A stretch of DNA of 64,000 nt from Atopsyche davidsoni (GCA_022113835.1 JAILWY010000009.1:14608001-14672000); one strand, 5' to 3'. Positions 11,160 to 23,560 are shown, counted from the stretch's first letter. Notes: a model not told the origin generated them from the letters alone. Numbers and translations: made by a program.

Positions 11160-13421
11160 ATTACAAAATATATGGGTTTCTACAATCATTTTAATTTTAA
11201 ACTAATATAATATCAAATAATCTACAAAGCAATTCAATGAAATATATATTAATTAGCACTTCCTCATTCATAATTTACTTTTGTAAGCTATGAAATAAGT
11301 AAGGTCTATCATTCTTCTATCTTAAAAACGCACTCACATAAATTATCTATATATAATCATTTTATAATTAAATTATTCTTTTATTAGATCCAATCCACTG
11401 TCATTCGACATGTCATTGTTCATGCATTAAAGAAACAGAGAATACTAAAAAGTATATTTTATCTTAGTTATCGAGATAAACCATTAATCCAAAGCTAAAG
11501 TGACTGGTCTATAGTCAAAGACGAAGAGAAAAATCATGATTTTCAGAAGAATACTACAGTAATGTCTTTGATAGAAACTAAAACGCTTTAAGGCTTTAGA
11601 ATTACGGATGATTTTTATTTTGGGAACTATGATACTCGTATTTTAAAAAAATAATTTAAAAACAGGTTATTTAAACAGTGCATTTTCAACTCATTAGAAT
11701 GACATAAAAAACATAATAATTTGCTGAAATTATTACTCTGAATGATAAAAGCCTCTACAGAGGTTTCAATAAAACCGATTGATATATTATCAAGTATTTT
11801 TTGTAATGGTTATTTTGGACTAAGTGTTACACACGTTACAGTTGATCAATCGGTTGTCGTGCCGTGTGTCATTTACCACGTTGTGTTTTAAGACCGTAGA
11901 AGGCATTTTTTGTGTTTTTTTATAAATAATTCTGAAAGCAAACAGAGAATGATCGTGTCGTCACAAGTTTACCTTGATAGATTGGCAGGATGTGTATAAT
12001 TACCCCGGAGAGGTGATGGCTGAGGTTTTTCGGTCCCGCCGGGAGATCGGTGGCGTAATATTTCAATATCGGGCCTATTGTTGTGAGAATTCGGTCGACC
12101 GATCCAGGAAGTGAGATACTTCATCACGAATAGTCATTCAGACGATTTATAAATAATGATATTGTTGCAAAAAATTATTTTGGCGTCTACTTGCCTACCA
12201 GGAAATTATATTTCGTCTTCAGGATTTCAAGGCCGCTATTTTTGTCTTAGATTCACGGGGTTGTCACAATTCAACTAGACCAGTTTTATATATGACATTG
12301 AATGATCATAAATTAAATATGACTTATATATTTTTGGGTCAACAAAGAGTTAAAATCCTATATTCTCTAAGCATGGCGGTGATATTTTTTTTCCAGTTGA
12401 ACTATTTTTAGAGGTAGTATGGTGCTCGTGGTGAAAAACATGTACTATAATTGAAATTGCCCTAAAGGGCATAGATGATTAAAATATCGTTTCTAATTTT
12501 TTTATAATAGATTTATAGCATCTAACATCAAGTATTTAGGTTAACTACTAATACATCTAATTATATAATCGCTAGAAGATTCGCCACGCGTTGCATTACA
12601 GGGACAGATGCGTTGGCATTTAAGTGTTACGAAATGAAATTGATATCGCTAGACCGGTTGTTCGGAAAAATGCCTTAAGTTGCGTGAGCATCGAGCATCA
12701 TCTCCGAGGAATAATATTTTGCTTGCAGACAAGTAATGATGAAACTTAAAAGCCAATTCATACAGCATTTAATGGAAAACTGAAAGTGACTGGTTCAATT
12801 ACTTTATAACAAGCAGTTGATGCTGGTGTGTAATTTTCCAATTTACGGATATATGCTCGCCGACACGAAGCAGATTTTTTAAATTATAAAATATTTATTT
12901 ATTATTTCACTAACGCGTTTTTCTCCAAATTGTGAACCTCGCTTAGTTTGAAGATACTTTTTTAAAAAATAAATATTTATGTAAATGTAAGATTCTGAAA
13001 GTGGTAACGTCAAACACAATAAATTTAAAATGATGCCATATATCACTGAACGATGAAGTTATGCCAAATAATTGCACGTTTCAAAGCTGATAAATACTGA
13101 TGTGAAAATACGATTTGTGCTATGCGTAGATATTATTTTTTTCATATTCATTTCTGCCCTAATAACTAATTTTTCAACAATAAGCGGTATGTAACATAAA
13201 TATTTCAGCAACCAAAAAAAAATCATTCAATTACAATAGTTCATAAAGAAGCAATAACACAACTACAATAACAGACTCATCCGTATTTCATAACACTTTA
13301 CGAGAGCGAGTCATTCACTCGACAACTCACAATACTGAATCAACAGAGGGATCACTTCCTATTATACAGAGATTCATAACTCTCTCGATACAAATTCTCG
13401 AGTCGATACATTCTTGCGTAA
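11160..13421. other. Non-coding DNA; GC-richer patch 12000-12120
   Basis: The patch contains a perfect 12-bp palindrome TCGGTCGACCGA at 12091-12102. Elsewhere the DNA is AT-rich with no frame of note. Confidence 0.45.
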
Positions 13422-13676
13422 AAGTTTGCCGAGCTCACCTTGACACAGATCCGTGGATCAGTAGATCAAGAGAAGCAGCGCCCGGATTTCGATTCAATTT
13501 CGGATTCGGATGCAATCCGTACCGAGTCAGTGTTACGCGGAATTGGCTCTACAACACATACGCCAGTGGCCGGCCAGTACAGCAGAAAGAAATTATCTGA
13601 ATCTGATCTGTGTCAAGGGCGGGTCATAGATCCGTTCAGCGATGGCTCTTTGAGTCAGAACTGTAACTTTTCATAA
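13422..13676 (+). other. Orphan coding-like segment (possible exon or gene fragment)
   Basis: An 85-codon frame opens at 13422 after a stop and ends in TAA at 13674-13676. Codon use is mixed rather than AT-driven, and the peptide is polar and protein-like (an acidic DFDSISDSD patch, then SRKKLSESD, ending FSDGSLSQNCNFS). There is no in-frame ATG near the beginning. GACACAG at 13443-13449 could be a weak splice acceptor, which would make this a terminal exon. No family was recognised. A 28-bp piece of it is duplicated at 9949-9976, which favours a captured or transposed gene fragment over an active gene. Confidence 0.35.
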
Positions 13677-14600
13677 TCATGGCGTAAAAAGAAATTCTGT
13701 AAAAAATACATTTGTGCCTCGTGTGTGGTATTTTAAAAAATGTAACTGAAAATGTAATAAAACAGATTATCAACCTACTGAGTGTTCATAGTACTTGGTG
13801 GCAAAATAATATAATTTATTGGTTTATATTACTACGTGAGACGTTTTCAGGTTTTGGGTAGTAGTGGTTTTTTGGCCAGTAGTATCAAACTGAGATTGAT
13901 AATGTTAACGTGAAAAAGAGACAAAACCGGTTACCAAAAAAAGATTTACACGCGGAAAAATCACTCATGTATTCCACCAAATATTATCTGTTAAAAATAT
14001 TGATTACTATAAAATCTTTATTGCATTGATAATAAGAGATTATTTTAGTGTTGCGATGGTGCTTTGTCATTAGCATCTGGTTATTGAATTAAGATCCGCG
14101 TCATCAGACGTTAATGTCTTGCTGCATCCTATGCATCGCATGCAGTTTCCTGATGAGCCTCAGGGGCGTGGGGACGTTGCATAATGCACTCCTCCGTGGC
14201 TCAGCCAAATCCTGTATATGGCTCTATGACTTAAAAAGTATTTTATTTATACGTACAGGATCGCATTCGGTTTGCTACCAGTTACCAAAATTATTAGTTT
14301 CATTAAAAAATAAGTACTGAAAATCATTGATGGTAGCGAATGAATTAAAAATTCTATGCAATGAATTTAAGTTTTTTTTTTGTTTACGATGTTTTCAATA
14401 AAATATATCGTCGTAGTGAGTAAACGAAAAATTTTATTTTATAATTTAACCAAAAACCATGAGACATCGTTTCATAGATAACGTGAGTTAGAAGTCTATA
14501 CGCCACAAAAATGTAAACTCAAGGATTTTTTTCAATTGTGTTTTCAAATCTCATGATTGTAAGAATTTTTAGTGAATTTAGCTATATAGCTCAAACGTTT
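13677..14600. other. AT-rich DNA; diverged copy of the 21646 foldback family at about 13885-13985
   Basis: The stretch around 13885-13985 shares ordered words with the right arm of the 21646-21840 foldback: a CAAACT...TTGATA start, AACGTGAAA, AAACCGGT and then GTGGAAAATCACTCA-like sequence. It looks like an old one-armed copy. A 68-codon frame (14114-14320) is unrecognised. Confidence 0.4.
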
Positions 14601-14720
14601 TCTCTTCGTCTTCATTGGATGGGCGATCATTTCACCGAGTATGCTGAATTAGTGTTCATGGTTTTCTAAGGGGAAACTAGTGTAGTGGGTCCCCGGGTTT
14701 TTCTACACCACTCCTACAAG
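14601..14720 (+). repeat. Dispersed repeat R, copy 1
   Basis: It shares an ordered series of blocks with 32425-32550 (minus) and 56848-56990: a CTTC-rich start, TTTCACCGAG/TCTCACTGAG, GTGTTCATGGTTTTCTAAG and AGTGTAGTGGGTCCCC. The block ends in a short imperfect hairpin (GTGTAG...CTACAC). No transposase was recognised. It is probably a piece of a non-autonomous element. Confidence 0.6.
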
Positions 14721-14819
14721 TTTTCAATTAATAAAAAGCAAGATTTTGATTACAGTTGATTTTATTTAATATATAGAGTATTATAAAAATAATAATAGTA
14801 TATCTGTAACTTAGTATAT

Positions 14820-15180
14820 TTTACTTTAATCCATTGCTGCATTGATCCCACCCAAATTAGCGTTGTATGACGCACGCTCGGGTGCTACTGCAGGCAGCAT
14901 ATGTATAAACACTGCACTCCGCCACTTCCCACTTACTGCAGGCACGAATGGTCACCCAAGGCTACCTCTTCCGTGTGAAACGCTGTCGTTATTCCAGAAA
15001 TCATTGATTAATTAGCAACAGTGATTTCAGTCGTTGCTGTTTGTCGCATCATCCCCTTCCATGCAAGCAGTAAACAGAATCCCGTGAATGGTGTGATAAA
15101 TGAAAGATTAGGCCAACGAAAGGCAGTGAAAAAGTGATGCATGAATGAGGATGAGGGTGCATTTTTCAAGGCTGTAAAAA
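14820..15180. promoter_or_regulatory. GC-richer islet with homeodomain-type motif, candidate enhancer
   Basis: This is a 350-bp patch of mixed composition in AT-rich flanks, with no useful frame on either strand. It contains TGATTAATTAG (15005-15015), a composite resembling Exd/Hox plus TAATTA homeodomain sites, and a TGATAAATGA-like word about 90 bp further on. Composition and motif content resemble a conserved non-coding element. Conservation cannot be tested here. Confidence 0.25.
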
Positions 15181-16240
15181 TGTTTACAAAACGTTAGGTA
15201 ATTTATAAGAACAGTAATTAAAAAAAAATTAAAAAATGCGACAACCGTAGCTTAATCCAATAACTAGCTTTCTTTTCACGCAAGAGTAGTAATAAAATGA
15301 ATGTTGGGAAAACTATATATATTTTATTAATTTTTTTTAGGAGATTTTCTTATTATTTTTATAATGACAAGACACCCCCGTGCTATTACTTTTTTATCCT
15401 TATCTCCTCAAGTGATAAGGATTAGTACGTTTTTCTAATTTAAAGTAATAATTGTCAATTAGAGCTTGATGTAGTACCGGAATTTATATTGTGTAGAAAA
15501 TTGTTTACAGTTTTTCCTTAACAGTTTTGATAAAAAAAAGGACTTCACAAGCAATCGTGGTATCCACTGGACTACACGCCATCAAATCAATATGAAATGC
15601 TGTGAAGTATTAATGTTTTAAATTAGTTGAGTCATAAATTAATATTCAATTAAATATTGAATTCAACGCCATCCTTCTAGTGTGTACAATTAATATTTAG
15701 TGTCTTCTTACATTCACATGCAGTTCTGCGCTTCATCCATAATTCAAGGTATTTTCATTGCATTTTAATGCAGATGCGCGGAGATAATGCGGATAATCGC
15801 ACATTAAAGGCCCATCCTTTGCGCAACGAGAATTCATTACCAGAAGATTAAACTAACAAAATGATAAAATAAAAAAAACTAAATTCATCTAACCCACAAC
15901 GGATCTATTTATAGTTGTCCGTGGACAGATATATAACTCATTTGAGCAATGTTTTAGCCTCCTTCTTAAAACATAACCAAATTGGTTCTTAACCATGTAT
16001 GGTTATGCCAAATTTATTATATTTTGCGAAGCCTAATCTCTAGACTGTGGTGTATGCTATTACTGGCTATATTGTAGTTCTTACTTATTTATATGATACA
16101 GTTTTATAGGAACTTTGGACATATCAAGTTACTACTTAAGTCGTCAAGTTGTGCTATGGGACAGCTGACAGAGCAAATCGTGAGTGTATTATTGCACACT
16201 AGAAGGATAATATATCTTACAATAATTTTATTATCTTAGT
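15181..16240. other. AT-rich DNA; GATA/Otx-like motif pair at 15782-15798
   Basis: AGATAA (15782-15787) and GGATAATC (15791-15798) sit together in a short GC-richer patch (15755-15840). The rest holds nothing recognisable. Confidence 0.35.
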
Positions 16241-16990
16241 TAAAACCCTCGGATGCCTCCAACCACCGCTGATGCGTCAGACACTGACTCATTAACTTTG
16301 AACGCTTCTGATTTAACAATACCATCTGCATTTTACAGGTACATCTAGGATACACATTTATTTCTAAGACTGCAATTACGCCCCTTAACGGTAGAACCGG
16401 TATGAAGATAATAATACTTAGGGCGCCCTTTGGCGGGCCCTCCATGGAGGAAGATGGCGTCCGTCGTGTTGAATAAATTAGTATCGGGACCGACAATGGC
16501 CGTTAGCGGCGTGGGCCTGCCCATGCTAATTGATTGGGCTCTGCCATGATTGTAAGCGATACCACACCCGCCTGGCTTTCTAAAAGAGAAGACTATTTAA
16601 CTATTCGAAATAATAATTCAACATAGCTGACCCACTGCAAAACATCCGCCATGGAATCAATAGAAAATAAAAAAATATATATTTGTCTGATTACAAATTG
16701 ATCTCAAAATCAATATATTGGTTATGACCGATGATGAATGACAATGAATAAAATAATATATATTTTTTTATTAAATAAATCATGCAACCGATCAATATTT
16801 CATTAGTATCACAATAAAGTTTTTGCTCATTGAAAATGTTCGATAGTGTCGTCCGTTGCGAGTCCCTGGAGACCCCATGGTGCGGTACGTTCCAGGCCCA
16901 CGATGAGGCGGTGAGAGGTCTATCATTTCCCATGATAAATAGGCTTTATTGAAGACGCAAATGGACGCCATCACCGGAGACCGGCCCGAG
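16241..16990. promoter_or_regulatory. GC-richer region with paired YY1/Pho-like motifs
   Basis: AAGATGGCGTCC at 16451-16462 matches the YY1/Pho core, and its inner GATGGCGTCC recurs inverted at 16963-16972. ATGGCC also occurs near 16496. Open frames on the minus strand (16236-16496 and 16691-16974) exist because GC rises; none has a recognised domain. Like the 3.8 kb islet, it could be a Polycomb-type or promoter-proximal element, by inference. Confidence 0.28.
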
Positions 16991-19039
16991 CTGACTAATA
17001 AGAGACGATGATCAGATGCAGTAACTGTGCAAGTGCATCTGTTGTTTTAATATTATAATCGATGCGATCTCAGGTTGAGCTTTCAGCGACTACGTTTCTC
17101 GTGGGACTTGTTTATGAAGTTCATTATATTGAGTGTAAAATATGAATATTATTTACAACAAAAAAAAGAGATGCAATGAGTATTTAAAGAATTGTTTTAA
17201 TTTAACTGTAACACAAGAAGGATCAATAATGTTTTCATTTTAAAATATGTTGAAAAAAATTCTTGGAAACATAAGTACATCTCGTTAGTTTCTTTTGAAT
17301 TTTTAATAGTATCCGTGTTGCTAGCACAAATATTTTTTTAAGCATATATTTTCGTATTATGGTAAATCAAAATATTAAATTACAATTGAATTCATTCAAG
17401 TAGGCACTCACTAGCCCTCGGGGGGTGTTCAGCATGCGCTGTAGTATTTGCTAATAGGAAATGATTACAAGGGCGTTTCGGGGGAGTTATCCTGCTGAAC
17501 GATAGATGACACTGCGAATTTAACCCAAGGCAAGTTATTAACATTGAATTACCATGATAATTGAATATATTTCTGACTATAATAATACCATAGCAACCGG
17601 AAGTCATTTTAATTAAATAGTTCTATCTCGATGCTGTCCGTAGAAATAGAATCGGTAATAGATTAGTAAATTTACTAGAACAGTGTTAGTATTGTTTTTC
17701 AAATTGGAGTTGATCATGAAAATGATGATTGAATATTCGGTAATTAACAATAAAAGATATTGATTAATTTTATATAAATAATAAAAAATATTTCACTAAC
17801 GGGTAACTGTTTTTAAGTTTTGTAAAAAAAAATGGACTAAAAACAATTCATATCTGATTAATACTAAAAAGATAGCTAAGTTTATAAATGCAATAATATA
17901 TTAAAAGATATTGCTTCACAGAGTCCAAATATAAATCAAATTTTTATGCTTTTTTGCTAATTAAAAAAATAATCTTTACTTCTTGTTTTCGATTTATTTA
18001 AGATATTTTTAACGCAACGCATTTAATTTTTTTTTGCATTGCATTGCATGTTTTATTATTTTAAGGTACAAACATATTATAAAAAATATAACATAGGAAA
18101 GTAGCCAACTCAAACAAACGAAAATAAACAAAAAAGCAAGATTGCACGCGTGTGTATACATTTGCTCCTCACGATATGTGCTGTTGGCATACAAATAAAC
18201 AATAATTACACAAAAGAAACAAGTATGCACAGTCGGCATGGAGAAATGAACAAGTCGTCTTCATCGGCTTCTCTGTGCTTGGCAAACTTGTTCAACATGC
18301 CATTGCAACGATTCTCCTGGGAAAAGAGGCGTAGTGAAAGATAATAGCTGTTCAAATGGTTATCGGTCCAAAACATGGGCCCAAAATTATATTATTTTTA
18401 TAAAACTTAGCTAACCTGTTGCCAAGAGTATGTTTCAATACAATTTTGAAAGATTTAATGCATTTTTTAATATGACTTGCACGAGTGTCTATAATGTGCA
18501 AAAAATAGCATACTTTTAATCACACGCGGGTTTCACAACGAATACCAATTAAAAAAAAATGTTTTTACTGCTTCTAAATTGACATGAATCTTTTCAATAA
18601 GATTTGTAATTATTTTTTAATATTCAATTTTTATGTAGATAAATAAAAACAACGGGGTTTTAAGTGTTATAATATTTATAGATTTTTAAGCGTTTTTATA
18701 TTTTATTGGTACTAGTCTTTCGACACATTAAAAAGTTTTTTAATATCGCAAAAATTCGTTTAAACTTTATTTTTATACATATGAATCAAGTTCTTATGAA
18801 AATATTTTTTTTAAAAATGATTTCTTACTCTTCTGGTGACTCTCCTCATGGGAGGTTGGTGACCGTTTCATCGAATATTATATATTCGTATTCTGGGGCA
18901 GTCTCTTTAATTCGGCCGTGCTCCCGACTTCCAGGTATTGGCTTAAATATGATAAAAAAATTTAAAAATTTAAATAAATAATTTTTCTTGTAATAATAGA
19001 TCAGATTGATCCATAGCTTTTTCCCCGGAGTCCATAATT
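16991..19039. other. AT-rich DNA without a gene
   Basis: Several 60-90 codon frames occur on both strands, but they are Ile/Phe/Lys/Asn-rich translations of AT-rich DNA. Confidence 0.5.
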
Positions 19040-19215
19040 TACATTTACTTGACCAGATGCCATGCCCAGCGTCTGGTCACACCAGGTCAGCAAGTAACTT
19101 TCCCTCGCCCATCGGCGTCCTCTCATCACACTCCCCGGCAGGTTCTTGCCTCACGCCTTCTGTCGCTGATGCCGAGGATCCATCATGTCTCCCGTGATGG
19201 GTTTCTGCAATATGA
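19040..19215. promoter_or_regulatory. GC-rich islet with nuclear-receptor half-sites
   Basis: TGACCAG (19050-19056) and CTGGTCA (19073-19079) form an inverted pair, followed by AGGTCA (19084-19089). AGGTCA/TGACCT-type half-sites are bound by nuclear receptors. Overlapping open frames on three tracks (19006-19325) reflect the GC content, and none was recognised. Confidence 0.28.
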
Positions 19216-20462
19216 TGAATGCGACAAGCGCTGAACGAACAAATTACATTTTTTAGAGGCATTATAAAAAAAAATACATAGCCTTCGTTTTGAATAACAC
19301 GAGTTAATAAATACTTTACTGTCATGCATGGAGATGCAAATTAATAAAAAAATAAATAATTTTTTGTAATAAAAAAAAACATGAACCGGGTATAAAATGT
19401 CGTGCGACGCATTAAATGATTTTTAGTCTAAATTTTCAGCAACTACAATACAAAGTGTTATTTAAATTTAAAATTATTTCCGTTGCTATGCTATTATTTG
19501 CGTTAGTTCATATAATTTTTTTCGATTTTCCTCAAAATGTCAGGATTTATATAACTAAATCCAAAAATTCTAAAACCTCTTTTATATTTGATACTTTTCG
19601 AGGTTTTCTTCTACATCAGCTGTTTACAATGTAATACGATCTATTACTATGACAAGAATTCAATTATCCCACACAAAGCTGATTAGCATGCTCTACAACC
19701 AGAATGTCATCTATAGCAATGGGGGGTGGTAGCAGTATAAGTATGTGCATACACAAAAGTAAAAGTTGCTGTCTTCCCGTGTGATTCTGTATTAAAAAAG
19801 CGTGCTTCCACACTATGGGTGATGCAATTTTCTCAACGAGACGGCAAGTAGGTGTCGCACTCCATTTGGGTCAAGATGAAATTCGTTCTTAAGTTCTTGC
19901 AAGCTTGTATACATTATATATTCAAATATGAGCGAGTTGGGTGAATCATACGATTTCGGGCCATTTCACGGTGTATTGAAACGCCGATGAAATATTCACG
20001 TCTAAGTAATTATTGCAATTAAATAATTAATATTTGAAAGTTTTTTTAAATATTTTAATAACATAATTTTCACCTGTTTTTTAATAGTTGATGCATATTT
20101 TTGTTGGTAGCTGTGTTTTCTCTATATTAACATGCTATTGAATATGTAAAGTTTTTTTACAAGACAGGTTGACAGCGCATTTGATTAAAACTGACAATAT
20201 AGTCTTCAGGTAAATTGACACGATAGAAAAAAAATATTTTTGTTGTTTGTTTCATTATATACTTTTAGCTACGTTTGTGCTTTTTTCAGTTAGCAAAATT
20301 ACGGATCGAAAATGAAAAATATAAAATCAATGCCTTGTATATGCAACAAATGAAAAATAATATATGAAGTGTTAATTTTCAAAATATCAATAAAAATACG
20401 TTCAAAAAATTACTGCTTTATTGAAAAATGTATATATCAATTATCTAGTTCTGGAGGTATTG
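19216..20462. other. AT-rich DNA without a gene
   Basis: The 72-codon plus frame at 19416-19634 is Phe/Ile/Leu-rich and judged chance. Confidence 0.5.
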
Positions 20463-20502
20463 AAGGATGATAAGATGATAAGAAGGATGATAAGATAATA
20501 TT
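20463..20502 (+). promoter_or_regulatory. Tandem GATA motifs
   Basis: GATAAG occurs at 20469, 20477 and 20489, and GATAA at 20494. A 14-bp unit AAGGATGATAAGAT is repeated exactly at 20463-20476 and 20483-20496, a 20-bp period (about two helical turns). It could serve as a GATA-factor binding array or simply be a small tandem duplication. Confidence 0.4.
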
Positions 20503-21645
20503 TATTCAAATGCAAGTAATAACGTTTTTACTACTGTGTATTTTATCTATAGTGTTAAAAACAAATAGACAATTTATTGAATACTATTTCGTTACATGAT
20601 ATATTTTTATATGGTCGGATTTCTATATCAATTCTTTTTTACAGTAATTCTGTGTCAACAATGATTAAAGGGTAGCGAAACAATAAAACTTTCTCAAATT
20701 ATTGCAAAAACGAGAGCAAGATTTAGGTGTCAGTAAAAATGCCGTTAATAATTATTGGCTACCGAAGAATGGTTTCGTAAGACAGACACGCGAAACATAT
20801 CTCGGAATCGTGAAATGAAACCAATAAAATATAATTCAAATAGAAAAGCCACTATGAACAGTAGTTAGCGAGCTGAAGGCGGCGCTTACAAACACGCCAC
20901 GCCATTGAACACGTGCTCCTCGTTTGCCATAAAACATTAATGTTTATTATCTATGGTGAAAATTTCGACAAAGCCTATCGCAATATAATTAATGAAATAT
21001 AACACATCGACAAGAATAGTGCGAACAAGATTTTTTACTACCCAGCGATGCAAGCAAATCTTATTGACCGATTTCCTCATATGCGTTCATTCATATATAT
21101 ATTTTTAAGAAAACTGATATCGAATATAAACATTTAAGTTAAACCTACTCAATTAGAACTATAAATAATCTCGTAGTTATCAAGGCAAAGCTTATGTAGA
21201 ACATTTGGAAATCGGCCATTTTTTGTAAGCTTCTTTAATAGCATGTTAGTGTCAGAACATTCTTGGTTTAATGCAGATTAGCGCCTTTTAGATATGATGC
21301 TCGTTGACATCCGCTAAAGATAATTAAAAACACGAAAACGGATTAAATCTACCGGTGAGACGGTATGGTGAGTTTCATGGTATTTCTATAACAATTTTGG
21401 TACAACAATTTAAATTTAGATTTTCACAAGGAATACAAGTTTTGGGGCTATATATGATGCACCTAGATTTTTTCTTATAAATTTAAGCGACAATTGATGA
21501 TGTAAACATCAGCGTCACAAACGTCGAATTAACTTTTGTTATGTTTGCATATATTTAGAAAATAAAATATCATTGGCAATCACGATATGTTGATTATGTA
21601 AAGAAAAACCAGATTAGAAAATTTAATACTTTTCTAATATTTTTG
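20503..21645. other. AT-rich DNA; short GC patch 20870-20930
   Basis: Nothing coding is seen. The patch contains a CACGTG E-box (about 20909) and little else. Confidence 0.45.
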
Positions 21646-21840
21646 AGTAAAATACTTGAGTGATTTTCCACATGTTCGTTTTTATTTGTGTCCGGTTCCG
21701 CCAACCTTTCACGTTGGCATTATCAAACAGAGTTCTCTGGCATCATCAAACTCTGTTTGATATTGCCAACGTGAAAGGTTGGCGAAACCGGTCACAAATA
21801 AAAACGAACATGTGGAAAATCACTCAAGTATTTTATTACT
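21646..21840. mobile_element. Foldback (snapback) MITE-like element A
   Basis: Two arms of about 87-90 bp (21646-21732 and 21751-21840) are nearly perfect reverse complements around an 18-nt loop. The inner ends are CAAACAGAG / CTCTGTTTG; an example of the shared arm sequence is ACCTTTCACGTTGGC. High arm identity implies either recent insertion or ongoing homogenisation. One-armed diverged relatives occur near 13885-13985 and 54030-54200. No transposase is present. The outer edges are AT-rich and the target duplication is unclear. Confidence 0.85.
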
Positions 21841-21867
21841 AATTAAGAATTTAATTTTTCTGAGATT

Positions 21868-21995
21868 TTCTTTAAATCATCTTCTATATATAAACTAATG
21901 TGCCTAATCATATTAGTAATAATATAATAAACCCGTAATGGGTAATACCTAAATACGCATCTGATTGACGTTTAATAAAAAAATCGACATATCAA
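21868..21995 (+). mobile_element. 3' part of the tRNA-like TIR element (fragment)
   Basis: It matches the 3' end of the elements at 28.1 and 50.9 kb: a TCTTCTATATAT lead, the terminal inverted repeat ACTAATGTGCCTAATCATAT, the palindromic ACCCGTAATGGGT, then TCTGATTGACGT and an A-rich tail. The tRNA-like half is missing. Confidence 0.75.
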
Positions 21996-22179
21996 GTATT
22001 TTACTCAAAAATATTAAAATTGAATGCCACCAAGTACTCTCTGTCAAAAATATTGAATTTCTTAATACTTTTCCCTTGAGTTCATGAACCGAAATACTAA
22101 TTAACAAAGCAACGAGTTTTCAATCAATTAACATATAATAACAACATACTTCGGTTAGTTTAAATTGTACGGCGGGCTT
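21996..22179. other. AT-rich DNA related to foldback flanks
   Basis: The words CAAGTATTTTACTCAAAAATATT and GCCACCAAGTACTC resemble the outer part of the foldback family A and recur near 34290 and 54145, so this may be further debris of that family. Confidence 0.3.
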
Positions 22180-22395
22180 CACTTAGCCATGAAGTGATTT
22201 CAATTTTAATTGTATAAAATCGAGTCCACATCGCTCGCAGGCATCGGCGGCCCACGCCAGGCGTGTGCTTTCATATGTAATTACCCTACAAACAGCCACT
22301 ACCTTCATACGTGACTACAGAAGTCTCGGATTTTCCTAACAGGTCGAGTGGTTTCGAGTGCTACCTCAACTAACAAGGCGTCGGAATCTCTTGCT
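22180..22395. other. GC-richer islet, function unknown
   Basis: Mixed composition with GGCGGCCCACGCCAGGCGTG near 22250; no frame and no motif cluster was identified. It could be a conserved non-coding element. Confidence 0.2.
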
Positions 22396-22541
22396 TTTTA
22401 ATTTATGCGAAAATATTGACGATTTCGTTTCATAACGATCATATATTCCTGTTCTTGTTATTTTGAACACTGTGAAATAATATACGACCAAGATAAATAT
22501 TGCATGCAGCCTATTGTAAATTTAAACTGTTTATGTATAAT

Positions 22542-22567
22542 ATGTGTCTCTGTGTGTGTGTGTGTGA
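22542..22567 (+). repeat. TG microsatellite
   Basis: A run of TG dinucleotides (22551-22566) is preceded by an imperfect TGTGTCTC start. Confidence 0.9.
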
Positions 22568-23560
22568 CTTTTTTCATTAACAATGCTTTCATGAACAAAT
22601 GCTCAATTTTGAAATAATGGTTTTGGTGGTCAATTTAAATTGTATTTGTTTTTGTGCGGTTAATTAAGACTGAAGAATGTTTAGTAACATATTGAGACGA
22701 CTACAAATAGTAGTTATATTTATATAAGATAAACGAATTAAGAAAGAGTTTGCATATGATATTTTCAAAATACGTCTTCAACAGTTATGGGCAAGGCAAA
22801 GACATAAACATACTATTTAATATTGTCAAAATCCTTGAAATATATTTTTAAAAAATAGACGGGTATAATATCTGTTTAGTATTATAAAAAGAATTGCTTA
22901 AATAATTGGTAATGTTAATGTTTGGCCAGAGGCTTAAATAAATACAACAATGCATTCTAAAATAATTTTATCAATTTATCTAATAAAAAAATGCCTGAGT
23001 TGCAGCATGATCTGGCATTTACGATATGGGATTGTTGTTCTATGAAAACATAAGCAATTAGGGGAAAAATAAAACCAGAATGTTTTGCAACATTGTTGCA
23101 TAAATTGTAATAGGGCTGAACAAATATAAAAAACAAGGTTTATCTATAAACTAAAATATTTTTAACAACACAGTGGCGAAATCAAAATTAACTAAGGTAG
23201 CATAAGGTTATGACTTCGTATTTTTTGTACGGTATGAGTTAACTAGTAAAGTCGGCTACAATGTAATTATACAAAACTTTACCTAAAAGCAGAAGGGGAT
23301 ACTATTGGCTAATTATCGTTCGGTTGTCAGTTGTGTTGCAGCGTGTGTAGCTGGCTTGAATGATAAAATATTTTGTTGCCGAGATATCCTTTTTTATTTA
23401 TCGGTACTATCGTTTATGTGAATAGTACATACATGAAATCCAGATAGGTGTAGTCAAAGTTAACTGTTTTTTATGCTTATGTCTGTAAGTGTAAATACGT
23501 TGTAATAATTTACATTTAAAAGGGACATACTCATGAAGGTTGATTTATATTTATCTACTA
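22568..23560. other. AT-rich DNA without a gene
   Basis: Nothing recognisable is seen in either strand. Confidence 0.5.
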
